Notes: a model not told the origin generated them from the letters alone. A stretch of 58,349 nt of DNA from Athalassotoga sp049965695 (GCF_049965695.1 NZ_JBMFWB010000014.1:1-58349), one strand, 5' to 3'; counted from the stretch's first letter, positions 50,629-58,218 are shown. Translations and numbers: made by a program.

Positions 50629-50663
50629 CGGAACACAAAATGCTACGTTCCGTTACCTCCTTT
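50629..50663 (-). promoter_or_regulatory. gatA leader: ribosome site separated from start by a hairpin
   Basis: On the minus strand AAAGGAGGT (50655-50663) is followed by AA and then a hairpin, CGGAAC with GTTCCG around a 12-base loop (50629-50652). The start codon TTG or ATG (50619-50614) is 9-12 bases beyond the hairpin. Folding would shorten the effective ribosome-site spacing from about 35 to about 11-14 bases. Confidence 0.5.
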
Positions 50664-50735
50664 CATAAATCTGATTTTAATTATATCACTTTCAAAGATA
50701 TATGTTATGATCTTTTTGAGAAAGGAGAGCGAATT

Positions 50736-51857
50736 ATGGATATATCGGGTAAAGTCATAGAACACAGAAGATGGCTTCATAAAAATCCGGAACTTGCTTT
50801 TGAAGAATTCAAAACCTCTGAATACATAAGAAGGCATCTTGATGATTTTGGAATACCTTACAGAAAAGTCGGTACCGGAACAATAGCGGACCTAAACGTC
50901 GGATCAAACCAAACGATTGCTTTGAGGGCTGATATGGATGCGCTTCCAATTACGGAAATAAATGACAAACCTTACAAGTCCCAAATCGAGGGTAAAATGC
51001 ATGCGTGCGGACATGATGCCCATACTGCCATGCTTTTGACGGCGGCAGAATACATGGTCAAAGAGAAAAGACCTTCAAAGAACGTAAGATTTATCTTTCA
51101 ACCTGCCGAAGAGGGCGGTTGTGGCGCATGCGAAATGGTGAAAGCAGGATCCGTCGATGGAGTTGATATGGTCTTCGGAATTCATGTTTGGGTTGGAACC
51201 AAGTCGGGAAAATTTTCGAGTAAATCCGGCCCTTTGATGGCTGGTATTGATGAATTAACTTTATCTGTAAAGGGAATAGGTGGACATGCGGCTTCTCCGC
51301 ATCAAACCGTTAATCCGATATCAATAGGTGCAACCATCGTCAACGAACTTTACAAGATAAGATCTTTGAGAATAGATCCGCTTGAAAATGCCGTCATCAA
51401 CGTTACCGCTTTTAATTCGGGCAATACCTTCAACGTGGTTCCAACCGAAGCAAAGATATTTGGCACGATTCGTACTTTTTCTGATGTCACACGAAAAGAT
51501 GTGATATCCAACGTTGAGAATATGAAAGACCTTGCCCATTCTCTCGGAGGAGATGTCGACTTGAATTTGAAAAGAATTGCTCCACCTGTTGTGAATTCAA
51601 AAGAAGGATTTGATGAGGCTGTAAAAGTGATAAAAAAACTTGGATTCGAATTTGAAGAAGCAGTTCCAACAATGGGATCAGAGGATTTTGCGTATTACCT
51701 TCAAAAGGTAAAGGGTGCTTTTTTATTTCTCGGCATACGTTCAGAATCAAAACATGTAATTGCGCCCCATCACAGTCCATATTTTGATGTTGATGAAGAA
51801 GCACTTCAATCTGGTGTTAAATTCTTTCTTGGAATTGCAGGATCAATGTATACTTAA
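50736..51857 (+). CDS. M20 family amidohydrolase (HipO/AbgB-like)
   Basis: A 373-residue metallo-amidohydrolase of the M20D type (N-acyl amino acid or diaminopimelate deacetylase-like). Motifs: RRWLHKNPELAFEE, ALRADMDALPI, the metal ligands in MHACGHDAHTAML, the catalytic base in QPAEEGGCGA, GIHVWVG, and APHHSPYFDVDE near the end. Start ATG 50736 is set by AAAGGAGAG 6 bases upstream. The last two codons and the stop (TAT ACT TAA) coincide with the terminal sequence of MITE copy E, so the natural C-terminus was probably altered by that insertion. It is divergent from gatA. Confidence 0.9.
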   Translation: MDISGKVIEHRRWLHKNPELAFEEFKTSEYIRRHLDDFGIPYRKVGTGTIADLNVGSNQTIALRADMDALPITEINDKPYKSQIEGKMHACGHDAHTAMLLTAAEYMVKEKRPSKNVRFIFQPAEEGGCGACEMVKAGSVDGVDMVFGIHVWVGTKSGKFSSKSGPLMAGIDELTLSVKGIGGHAASPHQTVNPISIGATIVNELYKIRSLRIDPLENAVINVTAFNSGNTFNVVPTEAKIFGTIRTFSDVTRKDVISNVENMKDLAHSLGGDVDLNLKRIAPPVVNSKEGFDEAVKVIKKLGFEFEEAVPTMGSEDFAYYLQKVKGAFLFLGIRSESKHVIAPHHSPYFDVDEEALQSGVKFFLGIAGSMYT

Positions 51858-51985
51858 CTCACTAAAGTTACTATGAGCGTAGGGCAGGATGCCCTCTCGA
51901 TGGCCTCCGCAGCGCAGCGAGGACCAGACATCGAGTGGGGTACCTGCCGGAGCGACTATTCGAAATTTGAATTTTGTTTGGTATA
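51849..51985 (+). mobile_element. Full copy of MITE-like long-hairpin element (copy E, 137 bp)
   Basis: Runs from TATACTTAACTCAC through AGGGCAGGATGCCCT, GATGGCCTCCGCAGCGC, GCGAGGACCAGACATC and GCCGGAGCGAC to TATTCGAAATTTGAA and TTTGGTATA. The centre is nearly identical to copy C at 12132-12283. It supplies the stop codon of the upstream M20 gene and ends directly against the ribosome site GGAGGT of fabG. Confidence 0.85.
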
Positions 51986-51995
51986 GGAGGTAAAG

Positions 51996-52727
51996 ATGAG
52001 ATTAGAAGGAAAAGTGACTCTTATAACAGGAGCCGCAAGTGGTATAGGACTTGAAACAGCAAGAATATTTATGAAAGCAGGATCGATTATAGCAGGTTGC
52101 GATTACAACGAGGAATCTTTAAAAAAAGCGCAGGCCGAATTGGGCAGCAATTACAAAATATACAAGATGGATGTTTCAAAACATGATGAGGTTAAATTGG
52201 TCGTTGACCGGATCGTCAAAGAACTTGGAAGGATAGATATTCTCATCAACAATGCCGGAATAACAAAGGACAATTTTCTTGTCAGAATGTCTGAAGCGGA
52301 TTTTGATGCCGTTATTTCTATAAATCTCAAAGGAGTTTACAACGTTACACAGGCAGTTGTCCCTCACATGATGAATCAACGTAACGGCGTTATATTAAAC
52401 GCGTCTTCCGTTGTGGGAATATACGGAAATATAGGTCAAACAAATTACTCCGCTTCAAAGGCCGGTCTGATAGGCATGACAAAGACATGGTCAAAAGAAC
52501 TTGCACGTTACAACATTCGCGTCAATGCCGTTGCCCCTGGCTATATAAGAACTCCGATGACCGAAAATCTTTCGGAAAAGGTAAAAGACCTTGTCAAAGA
52601 AAAGACAGCGCTCGGCAGAATGGGAGAACCCTCGGATGTGGCAAATGCCTATCTCTTTTTATCTTCGGATGAAGCGGGATATATAACAGGTCAGGTGCTT
52701 GGAATTGACGGAGGCCTGACGTTGTGA
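51996..52727 (+). CDS. fabG: Short-chain dehydrogenase, 3-oxoacyl-ACP reductase type
   Basis: A 243-residue classical SDR. The NADPH loop TGAASGIGLETA is at about 11-22, NNAGIT mid-protein, the catalytic Tyr-x3-Lys in NYSASKAG, and the C-terminus GYITGQVLGIDGGLTL is FabG-like. The usual fab operon is absent, so it could equally be a FabG paralogue acting on another beta-keto or hydroxy substrate. Its immediate upstream DNA is MITE copy E, and GGAGGT begins one base after that element. It is convergent with the MFS gene with a 5-base gap. Confidence 0.85.
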   Translation: MRLEGKVTLITGAASGIGLETARIFMKAGSIIAGCDYNEESLKKAQAELGSNYKIYKMDVSKHDEVKLVVDRIVKELGRIDILINNAGITKDNFLVRMSEADFDAVISINLKGVYNVTQAVVPHMMNQRNGVILNASSVVGIYGNIGQTNYSASKAGLIGMTKTWSKELARYNIRVNAVAPGYIRTPMTENLSEKVKDLVKEKTALGRMGEPSDVANAYLFLSSDEAGYITGQVLGIDGGLTL

Positions 52728-52732
52728 AATCG

Positions 52733-53929
52733 TTAAGATGTAATTTTGTTTTTGTCGACTGACCTTCCGAATATCCAAAAAACAGCAGTTCCCAAAAGGC
52801 CAAAGGCGAAGGCTGTCAAAAAATCAGTTGCCGGAGAAACAAGCCACAGAAAAGCGCTTAAAAAAGCAACGATTGATACTATGCCATCTCTTACGAGGTA
52901 ATAAGCCCCGAAAGTTCCAGCCTTTTGGCCTTCGGGCGAAAGGTCCATTATCAAAGATTTTCTTGTTGGTTCACCGAATTCTTTGAGGCCTCTTATTATA
53001 AAGGCAATAATTAAAAGTTCAAAACTTCTCGAGAAAAGCAACACAAGCGGAAAAAGTGTGAAAAATCCGAAAGTTATAACCACAAATGGCTTTTTCGTAT
53101 GTTTGTCGGCAAGATACGCAACAGGTACATAGATGATCATGGCCGTTACCATTTCTATGGTCGTCAATATTCCAAACTGAAAAGCGTTGAGACCGTTTTT
53201 CTCAACCACCCACACGACGACGAAAGCGTAGGGAATCTGTTCGCAAAATCTCACGAATATATCTGATATCAGTAATGTTCTGAGATTTCCGCTTAGATTT
53301 TTAAGCATTGCTCTCATTCTGACAGGCTCAGATTTTTTGCCGGAATCTTTTATGAAAGCGCTGAAAATGAAGATAGACATAATGGCAAAGGCCATTGCTA
53401 TGATAAATGAGATCCTTATGCCTTTTGTAATGCCGTAAAGATCTATCAAAATACCTCCGATAAGCGGACCGAGAGCCATCGGAACCCTTCTGACAAGGGA
53501 ATGCATGGAAACTCCCATTACTCTTTTGTTTTTCGGTACGGCATCCGATATCAGACTCATTATCGCAGGCATGGCGATTGCAGACCACGCAATGAAAAAA
53601 ATTGCCCCGATGAGCACATACTGCCATGCGGGTAATATTATGACTATCGCATATCCTATCATCGAAAAGAGAGTAAAAAATATAAGGGACTTTTTATAGC
53701 CTATCTTATCGCTTAGATACCCGCCGGGAAATGAGTATATGGCTCCGAGTAAGTTTTGCATTCCATTTAAAGCACCGACAGAAATGGCGCCTCCACCAAG
53801 TGCTATCAGATAAAGGGGCAAAAATTTGTCGCCCATGTATTGACCCATGCCCACCATTATGACAAGGACAAGCATGGAAAGCATGGAAGTGTTCAGCGCG
53901 AAAAAATCCGTTAATCTTTTTTTGTTCAC
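52733..53929 (-). CDS. MFS transporter
   Basis: A 398-residue major facilitator with about 12 membrane helices. The family loop motif between helices 2 and 3 appears as GGYLSDKIGYKKS, and a related VAYLADKHTKKP sits in the second half. The substrate is unknown. It overlaps the ChrB-like gene by 4 bases, so the two are co-expressed. In many genomes ChrB-domain proteins pair with an efflux pump (ChrA or MFS), which suggests toxic anion or metal export. Confidence 0.88.
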   Translation of the reverse strand: MNKKRLTDFFALNTSMLSMLVLVIMVGMGQYMGDKFLPLYLIALGGGAISVGALNGMQNLLGAIYSFPGGYLSDKIGYKKSLIFFTLFSMIGYAIVIILPAWQYVLIGAIFFIAWSAIAMPAIMSLISDAVPKNKRVMGVSMHSLVRRVPMALGPLIGGILIDLYGITKGIRISFIIAMAFAIMSIFIFSAFIKDSGKKSEPVRMRAMLKNLSGNLRTLLISDIFVRFCEQIPYAFVVVWVVEKNGLNAFQFGILTTIEMVTAMIIYVPVAYLADKHTKKPFVVITFGFFTLFPLVLLFSRSFELLIIAFIIRGLKEFGEPTRKSLIMDLSPEGQKAGTFGAYYLVRDGIVSIVAFLSAFLWLVSPATDFLTAFAFGLLGTAVFWIFGRSVDKNKITS

Positions 53930-54351
53930 TTATATCTTACCTTTATCGCAGCGTAAAGTGCATCGTAGACCTTAAATTGTTCCTCAAGATTTTTGATGTC
54001 ATCCGGATAAATCAAAGAAAATCCGCTTGCCAAAATTTCAAGGCCGGCGGCGTAAGGATCCGCGTCAAGATGGTTTGTATCGGCCGCGTTTACTATTTCT
54101 CCCATCTTTTGCAAAGTGGGATCTGTTATATTGTATTTTTCGAGAATCGAGACAAAAGAACAATGTCCGTCCTTATGACCGAGTTCAACTCCTTCAATAT
54201 CGAAAGGAATCGCATTTTCTTTTTGGGATGTTTCCATCACCAGTGATTTTGTCACAAACACGAATTCGGCCTGATTATCGATGAATCTTTTTATCAACCA
54301 TGGGCAGGCAACCCTGTCAACATGAACGTGCGACCTTGTTACCCATTTCAT
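53926..54351 (-). CDS. Chromate resistance ChrB-domain protein
   Basis: A 141-residue protein matching the C-terminal ChrB domain: WVTRSHVHVDRVACPWLIKRFID at the start, AIPFDIEGVELGHKDGHCSF, an EIVNAADTNHLDADPYAAGLE segment, and VYDALYAAIK at the end. ChrB proteins are chromate-responsive regulators or accessory factors in resistance; the isolated domain's reaction is not known. Conserved Cys, His and Asp residues could bind metal. ATG 54349-54351 follows AAAAGGATGA. It is divergent from the copper operon and its promoter appears to lie in a partial MITE. Confidence 0.82.
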   Translation of the reverse strand: MKWVTRSHVHVDRVACPWLIKRFIDNQAEFVFVTKSLVMETSQKENAIPFDIEGVELGHKDGHCSFVSILEKYNITDPTLQKMGEIVNAADTNHLDADPYAAGLEILASGFSLIYPDDIKNLEEQFKVYDALYAAIKVRYK

Positions 54352-54377
54352 AAAATCATCCTTTTCTTGTTTTTTTT

Positions 54378-54406
54378 ATTATACCAAACAAAGTTCAAAT
54401 TTCGAA
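54378..54406 (-). promoter_or_regulatory. Candidate promoter of the ChrB-MFS operon within a repeat end
   Basis: Minus strand: -35 TTCGAA (54401-54406), a 17-base spacer and -10 TATAAT (54378-54383), about 25 bases upstream of the start codon. Both boxes fall in the terminal sequence of MITE copy G. Confidence 0.5.
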
Positions 54407-54412
54407 TTTTCG
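54380..54412 (+). repeat. Terminal fragment of the MITE-like repeat (copy G)
   Basis: TATACCAAACAAAGTTCAAA followed by TTTCGAAT matches the outer end of copies C and E (reverse complement of the copy E right end). Beyond 54412 the match fades, although GCGATACTTCCGCCGG may be a decayed inner part. Confidence 0.65.
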
Positions 54413-54500
54413 CCCCAGCGATACTTCCGCCGGTTAACAAATAATTATTCTTTTCTTTCTCCAAAAGAAACAAATATATTCTACAATTAAATTGATCCCT

Positions 54501-54513
54501 ACCCCATAGGGGT
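54501..54513. promoter_or_regulatory. CsoR-type copper operator upstream of copA
   Basis: The palindrome ACCCC-ATA-GGGGT, flanked as CCT...GGG, lies 35 bases upstream of copA, between a possible -35 TTGATC (54492-54497) and -10 GATATA (54516-54521, 18-base spacer). G-tract inverted repeats of this kind are CsoR operators, and a CsoR gene is the third gene of the operon, so autoregulation by copper is expected. Confidence 0.75.
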
Positions 54514-54548
54514 GGGATATACGGAAAAGTTTCGGAGGATGTGAGAAT

Positions 54549-56762
54549 ATGCAACAGGAGAAAGAGATAAAATTGGACATAGAAGGCATGACATGTGCAT
54601 CGTGCGTGAAAGCAGTCGAAAAATCGATATCGAAACTCGAAGGAGTCTCTTTTGTATCTGTAAATCTTATTGATGAAAAGGCCGTTGTGAAATTCGATCC
54701 GGCAGTTGTAAAAGTGAAAGATATGGAAAAAAACGTGAAAAAAGCCGGTTACGGTGCAACCCTTATCTCAGAAGATGATTACGATCGCGACGAGATAAAG
54801 CGTAAAAAAACAGTTCGTACCTTCAGAAACAGGTTTGTCTTCTCCGCCATATTTGCAGCACCTTTATTGTTCATTTCGATGGCACATACTTTCGGTCTTA
54901 TGTTGCCTGCCATAATTTCTCCGGATCTTTCTCCGTTGAATTTTGCGCTTGTTCAGATATTGCTTGTCGTACCTATAATCATCTTCGGAAGAAATTTTTA
55001 CATAAAGGGCATTCCTTTACTTTTCAAAGGGGAACCCAACATGGATACATTGGTAGGTCTCGGAACAGGGGCTGCCATAATTTACAGTTTGTTTTCAACC
55101 ATTGAAATAATTTTGGGCCATCCTGAGTATGTTTCAGGCCTTTATTTGGATACGGCAGGCGTTATCGTCGCACTTATTTCTTTGGGAAAATACTTCGAAA
55201 ATCTTTCAAAATCCAGAACATCAACGGCAATAAAGAAGTTGATGAATCTGAAGCCGAAAACGGCAATTTTAAAAATTGAAAATTCTCAAAAAGAAATTCC
55301 GGTTGAAGAAGTTAAGGTCGGTGATCTTTTGATCGTTAAAGCCGGCATGGCAATTCCGGTTGATGGCGTCATTTTGTCCGGTAACGCTTCAATAGATCAA
55401 TCCATGCTGACGGGAGAGCCGATACCCATAGACGCATCAAAAGGTACCCATGTTTCTGCGGGCAGCATGAATTTAAACGGAACGATAGAAATGGAAGCAC
55501 AAAAAGTTGGAAAAGACACCGTTATTTCCAAGATAATAAAGTTGATCCGCGATGCTCAATCGTCAAAAGCGCCCATCGCACGACTTGCGGATATCGTAAG
55601 CGGTTATTTCGTTCCTATCGTCATCGGAATAGCAATACTGACCTTTGCCGTGTGGATCTTGATTGGTCTTGGATTCATCTTTGCACTTACCATGAGCATA
55701 GCCGTGCTTGTCATAGCATGTCCCTGCGCCCTTGGTCTGGCAACGCCGACCGCGATAATGGTCGGAAGCGGAAAAGCAGCGGAAAACGGAGTGCTTTTCA
55801 AAAGCGGAGAAGCGCTTGAGACTTTACGAAAAATAAAGGTTTTCGTGTTTGACAAGACCGGTACGATTACGTATGGAAGGCCTAAGGTTGTAGATGTCAT
55901 GCCCATAAACTACGATAGGGATGAATTTTTCAAAATTGCCGCATCGATATCTTCGAAAAGTTCTCATCCTTTAGATAAAGCCATAACAAACGAATATAAA
56001 TCCGAATTGTTCGATGTCGAGGATTTTCAGGCCATCGCAGGAAAGGGAATTACCGGCATCATAAACGGAAAAAGGATAAGGATGGGAAATGCGAAATTCA
56101 TAGAATATGGAGATGAACTTTCGACAAAGGATGGAGAAACGCCTGTCTTTGTAGAGTATGACGGTAAAGTCATAGGTTTTATAGGTATTTCCGATGAAAT
56201 AAACCCGACGGCCATTAAAACCGTCCAAAGTTTGAAGCAGATCGGAAAGGTTTACATGCTCACGGGAGACAACGCCAAAACGGCGGAGATTATAGCAAAA
56301 CAGGTGGGTGTAGACGATTTCTTTGCGGAAACGTTGCCGGATCAAAAGGCACAGATAATCGAACAACTTAAGGCGAACAATGTCAAAGTTGCGATGATTG
56401 GAGATGGAATAAACGATTCGGTGGCCCTTGCAAAGGCAGATATAGGAATTGCCGTCTCATCCGGAACGGACATAGCGATGGAAACTGCGGACATCGTTTT
56501 GATGAAAAACGATTTAGAAGATATCGTCAAGGCGATAGAACTTTCAAATGCAACCATAAAGAATGTCAAAGAAAATCTCTTCTGGGCATTCTTCTACAAC
56601 ATCATAGGAATACCGATAGCGGCGGGAATTTTATACATGCCTTTCGGCATATCTTTAAATCCGATGATAGCGGCACTGGCAATGGCTTTTTCTTCGGTTA
56701 CGGTCGTTACAAATGCCTTAAGACTTAAGGGCATAAAATTGAAAGGAGATGTTAAAGTATGA
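54549..56762 (+). CDS. copA: Cu(I)-exporting P1B-type ATPase
   Basis: A 737-residue pump. One N-terminal heavy-metal domain carries GMTCASC (C16, C19). Then come the membrane helices, the actuator motif MLTGEPIP, the intramembrane Cys-Pro-Cys (C391-P392-C393), the phosphorylated Asp435 in DKTGTIT, the HP motif in SSHPLDKA, and GDGINDSVALAKADIG. The CPC motif plus a CopZ and CsoR in the same operon point to Cu+ (or Ag+) export. The ATG follows GGAGGATGTGAGAAT with 11-12 bases spacing. The operon is controlled by the palindrome at 54501. Confidence 0.96.
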   Translation: MQQEKEIKLDIEGMTCASCVKAVEKSISKLEGVSFVSVNLIDEKAVVKFDPAVVKVKDMEKNVKKAGYGATLISEDDYDRDEIKRKKTVRTFRNRFVFSAIFAAPLLFISMAHTFGLMLPAIISPDLSPLNFALVQILLVVPIIIFGRNFYIKGIPLLFKGEPNMDTLVGLGTGAAIIYSLFSTIEIILGHPEYVSGLYLDTAGVIVALISLGKYFENLSKSRTSTAIKKLMNLKPKTAILKIENSQKEIPVEEVKVGDLLIVKAGMAIPVDGVILSGNASIDQSMLTGEPIPIDASKGTHVSAGSMNLNGTIEMEAQKVGKDTVISKIIKLIRDAQSSKAPIARLADIVSGYFVPIVIGIAILTFAVWILIGLGFIFALTMSIAVLVIACPCALGLATPTAIMVGSGKAAENGVLFKSGEALETLRKIKVFVFDKTGTITYGRPKVVDVMPINYDRDEFFKIAASISSKSSHPLDKAITNEYKSELFDVEDFQAIAGKGITGIINGKRIRMGNAKFIEYGDELSTKDGETPVFVEYDGKVIGFIGISDEINPTAIKTVQSLKQIGKVYMLTGDNAKTAEIIAKQVGVDDFFAETLPDQKAQIIEQLKANNVKVAMIGDGINDSVALAKADIGIAVSSGTDIAMETADIVLMKNDLEDIVKAIELSNATIKNVKENLFWAFFYNIIGIPIAAGILYMPFGISLNPMIAALAMAFSSVTVVTNALRLKGIKLKGDVKV

Positions 56763-56962
56763 AATTGTATGTTGACGGAATGACGTGCGAGCATTGCAAG
56801 ATGCACGTTGAAGAAGCCTTAAAGGGTATAAAGGGAGTTAAAAAGGCCGAGGTAAATCTCGATAATGGGACGGCAGAGGTAGAAACAAAAAAAGAGATCT
56901 CTTTTGATACATTCAAAAACGCAATAGAAGAGGCCGGATACATGCTTGTGAAGATAGAGTGA
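56759..56962 (+). CDS. copZ: Copper chaperone CopZ (heavy-metal-associated domain)
   Basis: A 67-residue single HMA domain with the metal motif GMTCEHC (C10, C13) and the ferredoxin-like fold pattern ending GYMLVKIE. It delivers Cu+ to CopA or CsoR. The ATG overlaps the copA stop by 4 bases and the ribosome site GGAGATG is in the end of copA. Confidence 0.94.
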   Translation: MKLYVDGMTCEHCKMHVEEALKGIKGVKKAEVNLDNGTAEVETKKEISFDTFKNAIEEAGYMLVKIE

Positions 56963-56967
56963 TCTGA

Positions 56968-57270
56968 ATGGAGGAATTTCACGTTCACCATATGGCCGAT
57001 CATCATTTAAAACATGAAGAAGCATTGAGCCTTTTGAAAACTGCGAGAGGGCATCTCGATGCGGTTATAAAGATGATAGAAGACGAAAGATATTGTGTTG
57101 ATATTTCAACGCAACTGCTTGCCATAATAGCGCTTTTGAAAAAGGCAAACACATCGGTGATAAACAAACATATAGAAACATGCGTTAAAGATGCCGTTAA
57201 CAACGGAAATGTTGATGAAAAATTGAAAGAATTAGAAACGCTTATGAAATATCTCGAGAAATCTTTGTGA
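56968..57270 (+). CDS. csoR: Copper-sensing repressor CsoR (His-rich N-terminus)
   Basis: A 100-residue all-helical regulator of the CsoR/RcnR family. The copper ligands are conserved in identity and spacing: C43 in DERYCVDI, then H68 and C72 in NKHIETC (Cys-x24-His-x3-Cys, as in Mycobacterium CsoR). Copper binding releases the repressor from its operator; the palindrome at 54501 is the likely site. The usual RIEGQVRGI helix is changed to KTARGHLDAVIKM, and the first 16 residues hold six His (HVHHMADHHLKH region), which may bind extra metal. It is 5 bases after copZ. Confidence 0.9.
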   Translation: MEEFHVHHMADHHLKHEEALSLLKTARGHLDAVIKMIEDERYCVDISTQLLAIIALLKKANTSVINKHIETCVKDAVNNGNVDEKLKELETLMKYLEKSL

Positions 57271-57282
57271 AGGAGGGCTGAA

Positions 57283-57666
57283 ATGAAAGCTGTTGAAAGA
57301 AAAATAAAAATTAACGATTTTGAAAGTGCAAAGAGTAAGTTGAAAGATCTTGTGAGTTCTCATAATTTTGCCGTGCTTGCCGAGCATGATTTTGGTGCGA
57401 TTTTAAAATCGAAGGGTAAAAATCTCGGACAAAATGCGATCGTTTTTGATATATGCAACGCATTGAAAGCCCATGAAATTTTGACTATTTCTCCCATAGA
57501 AGGGATAAATTTACCATGTAAAATTGGAATTTTCGAAGAGTCCAATGGTTACCATGTTGCGTATCTTGATCCAAAAACAATAGAGACAAATGATGAAAGG
57601 TTGAAATCCATTTTCAAAGAAATAAGTGAAATACTTGAAGATATAACGTTAAAACTTTCTGAGTGA
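57283..57666 (+). CDS. DUF302 domain protein
   Basis: A 127-residue protein resembling DUF302: an early KLKDLVSSHNFAVLAEHDFGAILKSKGK stretch, then IFDICNALKAHEIL and the typical INLPCKIGIFEE strand with a conserved LPC. DUF302 proteins have no settled function but recur beside metal or sulfur stress genes. Ribosome site AAGGAGGG is strong. Position in the copper operon suggests a cytoplasmic metal or thiol-related role. Confidence 0.8.
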   Translation: MKAVERKIKINDFESAKSKLKDLVSSHNFAVLAEHDFGAILKSKGKNLGQNAIVFDICNALKAHEILTISPIEGINLPCKIGIFEESNGYHVAYLDPKTIETNDERLKSIFKEISEILEDITLKLSE

Positions 57667-57680
57667 ATGGAGATGAGATC

Positions 57681-57917
57681 ATGAAAAAAATAGATTTAAT
57701 CGATGAAAACACAACGATAAAAGAAATACTCGATAAAGATTCATCGCTGCAATCTGAACTTTTAAAACTTGGATTCAACACATGTTGCGCAAAGATGCAA
57801 ACTATAAAAAGTTTTGCTCAGGAAAAACAACTCGATGTCAGAAAGGCAATGGCGGTTTTGAACACAAAGATAGAGGAGATAAATGAAATAAACGAAATTT
57901 TGGAAGAAGGGATGTGA
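57681..57917 (+). CDS. DUF1858 domain protein
   Basis: A 78-residue protein with the DUF1858 pattern: an N-terminal ENTTIKEILDKDSSLQSELLKLGFNTCC, then KMQTIKSFAQEKQLDVRKAMAVLN. The tandem cysteines in NTCCAKM are placed as in family members that carry CxxC-like motifs and act with hybrid-cluster or metal/NO stress proteins. ATG 57681 is chosen with GGAG 8 bases upstream; GTG 57663 overlaps the previous gene. Role in copper handling is inferred from context only. Confidence 0.8.
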   Translation: MKKIDLIDENTTIKEILDKDSSLQSELLKLGFNTCCAKMQTIKSFAQEKQLDVRKAMAVLNTKIEEINEINEILEEGM

Positions 57918-57921
57918 AAAT

Positions 57922-58218
57922 ATGATGTGGTACGGAGGTCCCGGATTTGGTGGTTGGGGCGGATATGGCTTGGGCTGGGGCGGAGGATGGCTTATGATGA
58001 TAATAGGTATTTTAGGATTCCTTTTTGTGCTTTGGGGCATAATCATGATCTTAAGATGGTCTACAATGGGAACTCACCGGCCATATCGCACCTATCGCAG
58101 TCATTATTATCGAAACAATTACGATGATGCCGTCTCTGCCCTTAAGATGAGGTACGCCAGAGGAGAGATCACAAAAGAAGAGTACGAGAGAATACTGAGA
58201 GATTTAATGAATAACTGA
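57922..58218 (+). CDS. Gly/Trp-rich membrane protein with SHOCT domain
   Basis: A 98-residue protein. The N-terminus is a Gly/Trp/Tyr-rich stretch (MMWYGGPGFGGWGGYGLGWG), then one membrane helix (about 24-46), a basic Arg/Tyr/His linker and a C-terminal SHOCT motif (ALKMRYARGEITKEEYERILRDL). It is the last gene of the copper operon and a paralogue of 44539-44772. Similar small SHOCT membrane proteins recur beside copper and envelope stress genes; the mechanism is unknown. Confidence 0.82.
   Translation: MMWYGGPGFGGWGGYGLGWGGGWLMMIIGILGFLFVLWGIIMILRWSTMGTHRPYRTYRSHYYRNNYDDAVSALKMRYARGEITKEEYERILRDLMNN

Noticed and set aside
50607..50735. 43-residue N-terminal extension of the M20 amidohydrolase
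   Set aside because: It overlaps the gatA start, and the family begins near VIEHRRWLHKNPE; ATG 50736 has a strong ribosome site.
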